Shown here: in pieces, positions 24,040 through 36,200 of the stretch
Layout of the letters: each line of letters opens with the position of its first letter
How positions within the stretch are numbered: position 1 is the first letter of the stretch
NCBI GenBank assembly: GCA_029465975.1
Contig: CM055737.1
Span: 11,734,445 to 11,798,444 of the forward strand
DNA length: 64,000 bases
Direction: 5' to 3'
DNA from: Dallia pectoralis
Lineage: Eukaryota; Chordata; Actinopteri; Esociformes; Umbridae
The notes under the pieces: generated by a model
Database searches by the model: none
Told to the model about the DNA's origin: nothing
Seen by the model: the letters and a program-made list of their open reading frames with translations, nothing else
Made by a program: the position numbers and the translations under genes

Positions 24040-24850
24040 TATTCCCACAATAAAACATAGCAAAAGCAAGATAATAATAATTTTAAAAAAGGTTTAGAGT
24101 TTTGGTCTGGGTTTTTGGAGACCTCCTTTCTGGAGACAGGGAGGTTGGGTTGAATCCCACCAGGGAGGCCCCGAACAGGGAAACGATATGAGGGTGTTTT
24201 ACAGACTGCCGTTTTCTTAGTCAGCTTCGTGTTCAGACATGCTGCTTGACACAATACGGATATTGAGATCAATGGAACTTTCTTCCCTGGTCGTTGAGTC
24301 ATAACGACATGTCTTGAGTTGTGTAACGACTCTGGTAGTGTGGGTGCGTAAAAGGAGATTCGGGTAAAAGACTGGATGAGTTGAGTTGCTTTTAATGGAG
24401 GCAGTCCAGACACAACCAACTACAACACAAAGTCCAATAGTAGCTAGTGTAACATATAGTGGAATTATAAAAGCGACACAGCGCTTAACAATGCCACACT
24501 CACAAGGTGCGGCAGGAAGCTCCCAAAGGAGACTATAACTAACCGAACACTTGTTCGAAAAATAAACACTGAACACTACACAATAAACCGTGCATACAAC
24601 AATACCACACAAAGACATGGCCAAACACAGGGAACCTATGAGTACTAATGAGGGAATGGGCACCAGGTGTGGATTGACGAGACAGGACAATGTAGTGACG
24701 AGGGGGACGGTGGCACTAGAAAGCCGGTGGCGAAGAACGCCGAAGCCTGCCCATAGATGGCGGTAGATAGGCTTCGGACGGATTTGTGACAAGTAGCATA
24801 GGAAGGGAACAGGAAAATTAAGAAGAAAACTACAAAGCTTAATATTCATT
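24040..24850. mobile_element. Possible retroelement-derived fragment
   Basis: The stretch has a base composition unlike its AT-rich surroundings and sustained open frames on the minus strand (24217-24849 and 24039-24419) that match no protein I know. Its general look, with many aca/caca words and a GC-rich end, resembles noncoding ends of fish retroelements. No LTR pair, primer-binding site or polymerase motif was found, so this is only a suggestion. Confidence 0.25.
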
Positions 24851-27800
24851 AGAAATGTTTTGCACCCTCAACAGATCTTATTGGTTTGTATGTAGTATGT
24901 TTGTAGAGGTTCAATCGTTAATGTCACACAGCTAATCTCTGAGACAAACAGAGACACCATTAATAAAATAATTAGTGAATACATCTCTCTAGGGAATTCA
25001 GAATGACATTGGATCAGCTCTATATGAGAAACATCATGCTGGCTAGATGTTCGTGTTGAACATCATGTTGTTCTGTTGATAATTAACACCATTTCAATTG
25101 CTGCTTTCAAGAAATAACGATTCTCACTTTAGCTTGATTACAGTCACATAAAAAGAGTGAAATGAGCCACACTTTAAGTAGTCCACTAACTAACCATGTG
25201 ACCATTACTCAGAAGATTAGGAAGCCGATGAGGAACCTAGTCTGACCCAGAGTTAACAATATAATACGCAAATAAGAATAGTGTGTATACTACTCAACAG
25301 AGGGAAATTACATTTAATAACAGTGTTCTAAGCATTGTATTACAAATCAAATTGGCCACTTAGTCACGCTGAACATTGTTGGTGTTGGTGAGAGTTTTTT
25401 TTGTTTGCTTGGGCCTCCACTTTTTTCGTGGTTTGTCTTTTTCCATTTTCTTTTATACTGATGTAATGTAGTCACCAAGCCTGTGCACATTGTAAACGTT
25501 GGTTCGTTGTGCTTTTTCCCCTTAGAACATATTGAAGCATTTTAAATTCTGTTCATGTAAAAGAAACTCTGAGAAGGTAAAATCCTACTCAAATCCTACT
25601 GATTAGGACACTTACCTGGTCAACCCGAGCCCAGCTTCAATCATATACATAGACTAATCAGCTTGTACTACTGGTGTCTCCGTTAAAACTCAGTCACTAC
25701 TGTTTTATTGACGGGTTGAACATTTACAGCATTAAATACCAAAATAGTATTTGGTTGCGATTAAGTCTAGACACACTCTGTCAAATTCCAGTATCAACAA
25801 ATTCTTTGTGTACATGGAGTTCCCAGAAAATTAACCACCGACAGCAATGTTGATCCAAGTATAGAAAAAAATGATTGTAATTGTACCTTGTAAGCTGTTT
25901 TACATTGTTGATTATACAAGTAAAGGAACCAACCAAAAACCTATCCAGTTTAAATAACATAAACGTAATATGTTAACGCGATGTTTTGATTCAGCAAAGG
26001 CAAACTAAGGAAACTCACAGGCCTGAATTTAAGGGTAGAAAGTCGCTCATGGAGTAAAACACACAGGCACACAGCCTGTTCACGAGGCAACAGGAAAAGT
26101 ACCTTATCTGGGAGAAACAGGGCAATGATCAAATGTATTCCTTTTAGGGAAAACCAGTTATCACCATGCTTTAGATTACTTTACTGTTGTTGTAGCAAAC
26201 TAAATCTTCGCATCTGCCAAGCCTTATGAAAACACTTCCCAGCCAAAACTGATAGAATTTCATTCCATGGTCATTACAACGGTGGTCTAAAAATACTAGA
26301 TGAATCTTCTGGGAAAATAATTATCAAGTTAATGAACAAGTTTCAGTATCAGAAATCTGCAACCCTGACTAAGCGATGGTAAAAATATCCCGGGAAACCG
26401 AATACTAGTTTGCGTCTGGATTACGGACAATCAGTCTGAGCGGAACATCCTGTAAATATTGCTTGTTGACTGGAGGAACAGACTCAGATATGACAGGTTA
26501 CCCGGTCTGTAATCTGAACATGTCACACCTATGCGGCAGACAAAGAGCACCCTGTCTCCTCACTCCTCCGTCGTGGCAGGAGAAAGAGCAGGCGCAGGAA
26601 GTGTCCCGTCACTCCCCAGGATGGAGAGCAGGGTGCAGCTGTACGCTTAAGTGAATGACGATGATAAGGGGGACGTCACGCTCTTATTGTGAAGCTGGCG
26701 GAGCAATCAGCGCTCTCTCGTTACTCGCGTTAACCCTCCGTCTGACGCGATACACGTGTGCATATCTGCCACGGCACAACGACGACGTCCGGTTAATTAG
26801 GTACGTCCCTGTTCTGACTTGAACGCCTTCAGGGACCGAATTCTGCACTGCATGGATTCTACAAGACGTTGGAAACATTTTTGTTTGCTGGCTGGACGGG
26901 CGGGTTGTCTTGAAAAGCCCTGTAGAATCACTGATTTTGAAATACAGAATCTGTGGTGTCCCTGTCGTCTGAGATTATGCTACGATCAATGTTGCTTCGC
27001 TTATTCCAGTCGGGATTTGGGTTGGGGGCATTGCCCCCTGCTGTCATCACCACATTATGTCATCATCAGGTCATAATATATCATTAGGTTATAACACAAA
27101 GAGGTCAGAGGTCAGACAGGCTCTTTTGACACAGGCCCCCAATGCCCCAGTGATTGAGGAAAATGCCCTGCGTTGAGTGCAATCTTTCAGATGTTAAACA
27201 GGTGTCCGTACTCTCTGAGCTCCTTAAAGATCTCATGGTAGCTACCTACTGGCTAATTGTCCAATTAGCCCTCTGAATATTGTCCGATCCAGAAGGCTTA
27301 TTAATCCCCTGTAGATATTCCACCAATCATTGCATTAGCAATGAATGGGTTACAAGAAATATTCCCTTCCCAAGTCCTTATTTTAACAATTGTATCTGTG
27401 TGTGTTTGTTTGAGCGTGGGGGGTTGCTAACTGTCCTAGTGCTTAGTTTCCCAGAGCATCATCAACATACAGTACCCAACACAAGGGTGAGGGATAAAAG
27501 CTCAGACTGACACTAGATTACTGTCTGTTTGAAGACAACCTGCCGACTCTCTGACCCGCCCTGAAGGGGTGGGGCTTAGATGTACAAATTCATCCTGACT
27601 CCACCTGGCCGAAGGTTTATTAAGACAAGAAAGTGACTCAAGCCTTGAATAAATATATAAAGGCAACTAGTAAAGATCTATTAATTATTGCCAATTTTTT
27701 GTAAAGGTGCTCAAGTATTTGAAAAGCAGAGTTAGAAACAGAAAGAGCTTTATTGCCAAGTAGGTTTACAACAAATAAGGAATTTATATAAAACAATTTA

Positions 27801-29866
27801 TACACAAGTCATAAAAACAAATAAGACAATAGACCACTGTGCGTCTGTGTCCTCAGATATATTTCCAACATTTAAATAGAGAACTGGGAACCTGCCACTG
27901 TGAACCTTTTTTGAATATAATACTACTTGGAATATTACTTATTAGTATTACTAATAATATATATATATTTGACAACAGATCAAGAAGTCAGCAACCATAT
28001 GTTTTTATTAGACCCACATTTAATCCTGCCTTGAAGGCATTTTTGTAAATAAAGTGCAAACATAAATATTACCATTAATTGTTTTGGGTACATACAAAAG
28101 TTAACAGTAATTGCTAACTGGGTCAGGATTTGTATGCAAATAGAGCCAAAATTAAAATTAGTTTCAATGTACGGATGCTTTAACACAGCAAACGTACACA
28201 AGTTTGGCGCAAATTAGGGATATCACCTTTAAAAAAGTGTGAAAAGTTTTACAATAATAACATATTTTACCATGAGACCATAGATAAGAAAAGCAGCCTT
28301 GTCACATCTCCATTACTTTTGCATGCTAAACATGGTAAATATACGTTGACGTCGTCACAACCTAACGACACCATATTAATCTGCAATCAGTATCCTCACA
28401 ATTAATCCACAGGAATTATTGCGTTTTTTAGAAACCACCCAAGGACAATACTCTGACCGTTCTCTAAAGTCTGATTGATGCCACCTAATTAGCATTACCA
28501 GAAGAACAACACAGATGGGGGCAGAACAGTGGTGCCTGAATGTAAGCAAATGAGACTCTCTGTGAAGAGAGCGGTCTCCCCTGTTTCTGATGTGTCTCCA
28601 CAGGGTGCCTTTACACACAAATATCAGGCCTGGAAAGTGGTGACTCTGGCTCTTGGGCACGAGTCAAGTTCTTGAGAAATTGCATCCATATCTTTGCTTT
28701 TGGTCTCAAATTGCACCCAAGTGTTCCAAGTTATTACCTCCCAACACCATTCCACAGGAAGTACCGCGGTCAACCTTGTGACCCCTATATTTGGATACAA
28801 ATTGCAGAAGGACAAGATGCATCATGTCAAGAAACCCAGATACAAATCAGAACCAGAACAAATGTAATGAAGAAAAAAAACAGTTTCAACAATCCACAAA
28901 GAAGAAATATATACGACAAAGGATGTTGACCAAATGAGTCAAGATGAACAAACAGCCTGTGATCAAATGGTGACTCAATTCCATAAGACAGTTCTTCAGT
29001 TGTTGTTGGGGATGTTCAGTGGCCTGTAGTGACCTGCCTCTTGGTTGTAGAGGCTTCATGACCTACAGGGAGTAATCCATACAATGACAGGGATGGAGGA
29101 CTGTGGGAGGTAAGAGGGAAAACAGAGTGTGAGAGAGAGTGTGAGAGAGTGTGAGTGAGAAACAGAGGGTGGGAGAGAAAGAGAGACATAAAAAACAGAA
29201 GTGTCAGTGGACGACTCCGGTAAGGGACCCAATGTCACATATTATTAGGGCTAAACTATTAGAATTCCAACCCGAGCCACAGTGTTTGTGAAATAGGAGG
29301 GCAACAACAAATGATCTCAGGCCAGTCAAATGGAGTCTGGTGAAAATGAGAGAACTTTGTTTTTACTGGGAGCTAACAAGCTACAGCTATTAATGCCTTG
29401 GTGCCCTGGTGTGCAACAGCTTCATCGGGTTCTCCTTCAGTCTCAGGCTGTTACGTCACCTAGGAGGAGGACGTGATCATTATCGATAGCAAATTAATAG
29501 TACGCAATGTACAACACAATGAGAGAAGTTCACCCCAGGTCGTCGTTGTAATTGAGAATTTGCTAAATAAAAATAAATAAATATGACGTTTAAAAATTTG
29601 ATTGTCATATCAGGTAATAGATTTACACCTCTAGACTGACAACACCCTTTTGAAAACGTCTGGCCATACATTGAACTCTGTGCCGACCTCCAGTTAACAA
29701 CATAAAAAATGCATCCTCTCCAATCAGGAAGCTACAGTACCACTACCTGCCGGCCGTGCAGAACATTCTCACAGTTAGAGTGTTTTGATTAGCTACTCTA
29801 GTATTTGCTTACCCCCCCCCCGCACTTAGCTGCCTCCAGTCAAAAATTCAATGCAGAATTGTCAAT
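24851..29866. other. Intergenic region between vcan and xrcc4
   Basis: Mostly AT-rich unique sequence. A CpG-richer block at about 26500-26850 contains gacgtcac and cacgtg-type words and could be a promoter, possibly for vcan exon 1. This is unproven. A GA-rich run lies at 29108-29190. No exon was recognised. Confidence 0.4.
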
Positions 29867-29872
29867 TTTATT
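29867..29872 (-). terminator. xrcc4: Candidate xrcc4 polyadenylation signal
   Basis: An AATAAA hexamer on the minus strand lies about 225 bp past the predicted xrcc4 stop codon. Position and strand fit, but AT-rich sequence gives such words by chance. Confidence 0.4.
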
Positions 29873-30095
29873 TTACAATGAAGCAGTCTTTCAACTGTCC
29901 TGCAAAACATGCAGTTGTAAAAAATTACCGTAACTTTGATGTTATGACATTTGGTTTGTCACTAATGTCCACTTGAACAAAAATGGGCACTCAACTCAGT
30001 TTATGACAAAAATCACACAGTATACATTTTGCTAAGAACTTTATCAAATAAGTTCTGTACCAGGGCTTCATTTGTTGCTCGGCTAGCCTGAGAGT

Positions 30096-30232
30096 TTACT
30101 CCCGGTCTGAAGAAGGCTTCTTGACCTTTGACCCAGGTATGTGTGGATAGCAGAGCTGACGCTTTCGGCTAGGCAGCACATCTTGGCTGTCACATTCGGC
30201 GTCCTCCATGGAACTTGTCTGGCTGGAGACAC
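30096..30232 (-). CDS. xrcc4: xrcc4 terminal coding exon
   Basis: The acceptor gtgtttctcacccag is followed in the phase-1 frame by GVSSQTSSMEDAECDSQDVL, then PSRKRQLCYPHIPGSKVKKP and a stop at 30098-30096. The VLPSRKRQ motif matches human IAPSRKRRQ. The protein then ends about 18 residues after the motif, much sooner than human, so the human C-terminal extension appears absent or sits on an unrecognised exon. Confidence 0.82.
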
Positions 30233-33200
30233 CTGGGTGAGAAACACACATTTAGGGAACCTCTGTCCAACACCTTAACCCTTAAGTGTTAGTGGAGCCA
30301 GAACTGTAACTCTACACTGACCCAATTCTTAAGTTTCCTTCACTCAAATCCTGAGTCTGACCCGATCCTTAACCTAACCACTCACCTGAAAATAGCACTT
30401 ATCTTTTTAGGGACCTGTAACCTAAACAAGGATAGTACAACTGGAACACACACAAACACCCAAAAAGGCACAATATGGATTACAGTTAAATGATCCAAGA
30501 TAAGAGTGAATACGGAATTAAAACGGCTAGCCAACAAAGAGCAAAGTAAAGGCCACTGTTGATGGTTCTAGATGAAGTCAAAGATGAGAAGATGAACATG
30601 TTAGCGTTAGCCAATAGCCTCCACTATATAGCTCAAATACCTCAGCTTACTAGTTTCTCCTTTCAAAAAATGCAACGTTATGAGTTGATAAATAGTGGGT
30701 GCACACGTTTGGCTGGGATTTGTGCTTGGCTTCTATACCGCTGATTATAAATCTGCGTGACATATTATAAGAACCACATTGACTCCTTCATCCAGTATAC
30801 AGCTCAGGGTAAAAGAAAACCTACTGGTAAAGTTTAAAAAAATATGAATCTCGAAAAAAGCTGATAGAAATTCCAATGCCCGACAGTAGATGAAGGAAGA
30901 CAGGCTACACCCACAGTAAATGGGCATCTGAGTCTTAAGGTTCTTAAGTTTCGTTTTCAGGCTCCATTATCCTAACTACTGACTGGGTCCTAACCCCAGT
31001 TGAGTTGCCTGTCCTGCTATCTGTTCAGACTGTGTATTGCCAGAGACTTCCCGATACAGCATCATCTGTATTGTCTGCATGGGAAAAACACTGCACCCCA
31101 ACACAGGCTTAATTAGTGTGCTTTAGGGGCCAATATGATATGTATTTTGTACTGCTATTCACACAAATGTTAGTAGGGCTTCGATGTTCCAAACATATCA
31201 CTCTTTCATTGTCTGCTGCAGAGGCTCAAGAAAGAGACTATAGAAAATAACTTTTGATCAGGGGTGGAAATACAAGCACAGAAAACCAAAACATATCAAT
31301 ATAAAAGGTTCGGGCCAGAAAAATACTTAAAATGCAGCCGTTAAGCTGTTTAGCGAAAACATAATATTGCCATATTAATTATATGTAGATGCAGCATGAC
31401 TATCGTCTTTTATGTGGAGACGTTTTGGGGAGAATGACCTCAGATAACCCTTTCACACCTGGGGACCCCTCCAGACGACCACCGACCTATATCTGGACGG
31501 AAGATCTCACATTCCACGCAAGCCTGTGCAAACGCTGATAAACCATCACATGGCAGAAAAACACACAGATGACCAAAACCTCGCCCGTGCCCTTTCACTT
31601 CCCGATATGCATTCCTGCTGAGACAGTGGACCGCGGTAGGTTGGTAAGTGATGGTCAGAGAGACGCGGCTGATCACCGGAAAGATTGGAGAAACTTCCCC
31701 TAGGCAGTAACCACACTATTTCCACCTCTATCACCTTTCTTCCTTATCTGTCCCATTCTCCAATGCACCCAGCTCTGTCCCTTTAGGGAGACGGAGAAGT
31801 GGACAGAAGAGGCCAGTATTCAGCTTCAGGTGAGCAGACAGATAACGTATATTACCTAATATAATGCGGCCTTCATACATAAGAATGTAGTCAAAGCAGG
31901 GTGTTGGTGTTGTAGGTGCAGAGGTCTTTCGTTTACAGTAGGCCAATCATTCATCGTCTTCACTTCCCACACTCTCTCTACACCCCTGTTGCCTTTGACT
32001 TTCGGTGTCAGTTTCACAGTCCGTCATTCCTTGCTCTACGTACATCCATCCATCTCTCTCTCCCTCTCCCTCTTTCTTTGACACCACTAAAACCGTCTGG
32101 ATATTATGGATGTTAATGGACATTTGGTTCTAGAAGTGCTTCCTTTGAGAGGTGTAATGGAGTCACATTTACAGAGCACTGCAAAATGACGGACAATTAG
32201 AGGCAATCGCTACCTGCCCCTGTGATCTGTCCTCCAATCTGCTCAGGCCATTATCCCAACCTGGGTTAACTGGGTTCAAGTACATGTATGTCAAAACAGC
32301 CACATTGATCGACATCATGCTCACAAAATAAAAAATAAAAAAAAATCGCCTGGCAACGAGAAACAGGTGTGTGTGCATAAACCCACATCTAATTACATGA
32401 GTCTGCCTGCTGTACAGGACCAATGGAGTCAAAATCAGAGAAATAAATAAACATTATGAAAGAAATAATAACAATTTGATAATTAATTCATTTAACTTTT
32501 ATATGGATTTGCTTTACTAATTTGGTCCAACGTTGACTGGTTAATGACAGCATGTGAAGAACTGTCAAAAAAACATTTTCATTGATAAAATCATAGCTGA
32601 CCAACAATGTTTTTTTTTCTCACGTCAAGCATGGCCCTTAAGCTGCTGTCTGCGGTGGAAATACATACCGCATAGTGCGAAAGCATATGTCTGATTCCAG
32701 CACACTCTTAATTGTTATTACAGCACACTCACGTAGCAATCAATGTTGCAGTCACGTCCTGGCAGGCTGCAGTGCCAGAGATATCCAACGCCCCCACTCC
32801 CTATTTTGGATCACTGCCACCAGAGATACCTTCAGATAGAAAATGTAAAGGCCTCACATCCTGATGTCAAAGCAACTCTCCGGATTCTTCAGCATCATCG
32901 ATAGAAATAGGCAACATTAAAGCACCCACCAGGACAGCAGCTCATGCGTTAGTGTGAGGATGTTTAAACCAGAGGGCCTGATTTGATGGCTGATGTGGGC
33001 ACAGCCTCAGTGTTAACTGTGATTAACCCTAAACTAGCTAACACCATATCGGTAGAGAACGAAGAGACAAGAAGTGTCCCTTTAGAGTTCCTCTAGAGTT
33101 TCCGGCTTCTAAGTGACCCCTAAAATGTGAGGGAACAATATGAACAATAGGAACTGAAGGAGCTTTCTATTGTAATTGAGTGTCTACAGGTTTTCGCTCT

Positions 33201-36200
33201 CACCTTGTACTTGATTGATTCATTAGGTCACTAATTGGTTAGGTTCTACCCTCACCTGGTTCTTTAGGTCCGAACTGGGAACTAATTTAAGGAAAAAACT
33301 AAAACCTGCATAGATTAGACCCTCCATGGAACCGGTTTGACATCCCTGTAAAAATGACAGAACCGGGTTTCATGTGTACCAGACCCACCCGACACCCGTC
33401 TGAGAAAACGTGTTCACCAATACGTGTAAACCCCAGTCAGTTGTCACTATTCCCGCAAACGTATTCCGGAAAATGCCCATCCCCAGTAGATCAGGCAGTG
33501 AATTACGCTGTCGTTCACGTAGCAGCCGAGCTGTTGTTGAGCGGTCCTGTTTTCTCCAGCCTGCATCCAGCAGCCAAGAGGAACGCCCAGAGAGGGATTA
33601 GTTGGAGAGTAAATGGCTGTAAACACTGTAAACCCTGTTGCAATCACACGCACACAAGGTCACACACACACACGCAAACACACACACGAAATAGGCAACA
33701 CACACAAGGCGATTATACACGGCCAGGCATTGAGCAAGGGGCCCCCTGGTTCCCTCCGTGGAGCAGGGGATATGACTAACAGCCTGATGTATAACGTCAT
33801 ACCAGCTTTCAACCGACGCAGAGGAGGACCACCTCGCAGGCGGCCTCGCTTAAACTGTCAGAGTAACTCTGCAAGTTTACAGATGTGGTCCGCAATCCAC
33901 TGGTGAGACTTTAACGGAACAACGCTCACCCAGGAGAATCGAGTTTTGCTCCAAACCCGCTCGGTTCCCCAATTCAGTTGTTCTGCTGCTGCCGCGTGTA
34001 ATTTATGGAGCATTAAAAATATATAATCGAGTCGAACACCCCACCCAAACTGCCGCTTTTATTTGGGGCGCCGAGAAGCCAAATGTTCAGCAAGGCCCTG
34101 ACAAAAAACCACGGCAACCGTATACACACACAAACCTCTGATCAGCACCGTGGCAGCTTGAGACGTGTGGAAGCTTTGAGACAGATCATCCTCCTCATCT
34201 TCATCTTCCTCCTGCTCCACTTCTGCCTCCTTCTTCTCTTCGTCCTGCTCCTCCTTCGAACTGTCAACAGTCTCAGGCGTGACCGTGATGCCTGAAACCC
34301 TGGAGAAGACACATCCAGGTAGAACGACAGACCTGTTCTTTGGCTCCACATACCAGGTACCACACTAAATGTCGAGGACATCAATCACAACCATCAAACT
34401 ATGTCATCTCGTTTTCAAGGCCAGTTTCTTTCGTCGACATTCAAATTATATTTCTAGTTTCTACTGATTTTGTTTGTTTAAGAAGCAAGGCAAAGTCCAA
34501 CTTAATCATCTCCGACTCAATCCAACGTCTCGAGGGAGAATATGAGAGCTAGGCATGAGCAACGTGCAGTGGCCCTTACTGTGGTTTGGACTGGACTTCC
34601 TCCAATAAAAAGAGGTTTGAGTGCAACTCTAAAACATATTAGCAACCGTCTGCAAATGCCAGAGGTGTGGTTCCGTCACACACTTCATTTGTTCCCTTTA
34701 AAGTCGGGACTGAATTTGACTCGTCGCCACCACATCATTTGGGGCGTTTCGTTTGCCCGAGCAGCCGGTAACTTTCAGCGTTCGACTGGCATTGTTAAGG
34801 AAAGACAGCTGTGAGTGGGGTTGTTCGAACACAGGCTGTAAAAACCAACCTGTCTAGTAGCCTATGGAATATGAATGGCAATAACAGTGTAAGCCACTGT
34901 CAATGGTCCTACTATTCTTTAGAGTGCAGTGGTGGTGAGGGGTGAGGGGTCAGGGGTCAGGGTAGGGTTGGCCCCTGAACCTTAACAGTCAGGTGGCTGT
35001 CTTTCCACTGGGCTGACTGTGGCTACGCTAACATGTATAAAATGCAGGTGATATGTCCGTCAGAAGAACAAATCATCAACTCCTAATAAAGAATAACCTC
35101 ATCTGAAATTCCTGGACACAAAATGCTGCCAGTGTTGGCGGCCTTCATATGTCAGAAGCTGACAGGCAGGGCAAGACACACATTGGGACTGATGGAAATA
35201 CAGGCGGAAAAAATAGCAAACGAAGCATTTGTGTCGGAATGTGCAGCTGCTGTCGAACCTGTGCCGTTCCTCCAGCTCGTCTGATGGTGTCCTCCAGCTC
35301 GTCTGATGGTGTCCTCCAGCTCGTCTGATGGTGTCCTCCAGCTCGTCTGATGGTGTCCTCCAGCTCGTCTGATGGTGTCCTCCAGGTCCCGGATCTTGGC
35401 CCTCTTCTCGTCGAGCACAATGACCGAGCGAGAGAACGTGTCCCCCTCCATGGACTTCACCGCCTTGACATGGCGCTCCATCCTGGAGATCACATGACTC
35501 ATCACATGACTCCTCACCTGACTCATCACGTGACTCCTCACGTGACTCATCACGTGACTCCTCACGTGGCTCATCACATGACTCATCACATGACTCCTCA
35601 CCTGACTCATCACGTGACTCCTCACGTGGCTCATCACGTGACTCATCACATGACTCATCACATGACTCATCACGCACAGTGTGCCGCTTGCAGTTATTGT
35701 GAGAGAATGAATATGTTTGTCTACTTTTGGATCTTTACTCCCAACTCTGAACTGGTAATAAAACAAGTTTCATGAGGTTCAAATATAGATACTGAACATT
35801 AATTTGAGAGTACTTGTTAACATATTGGTTAAACTATTTTGAAATGACCGTAATGCTGTTTTATACCCATTCTCCCTATTTCCAGGGCCCTGCACATGAA
35901 GCAAGACGTATATTTTACATGCAATTAGCTTAATGAAATGTGTCACCCAATGCCCAGACATTATGCTGGGTATTTTCACTAGTGATACTCCGTCAGGTTG
36001 TGATATTCTCCATCGTCAGTCGCTGCCATACCGAAGCGTTATATTTTTTATTACGCGGAACCTATTTCTGTCATCCAATCTCCCAGACTACCGGTCCATT
36101 TGTGATTGCTGACCGCTTAAATGATCTCCTTCTATGTAATGTCTTTAATGTCTTCTATGTAATGTTTTTTGTCACGCGTAAGAGTTTGGCTGTGTCTACC

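Noticed and set aside
34142..34384. Arg-rich frame overlapping xrcc4 coding exon 5
   Set aside because: It is the shifted frame of the acidic exon. The acidic frame matches the family and the splice phases.
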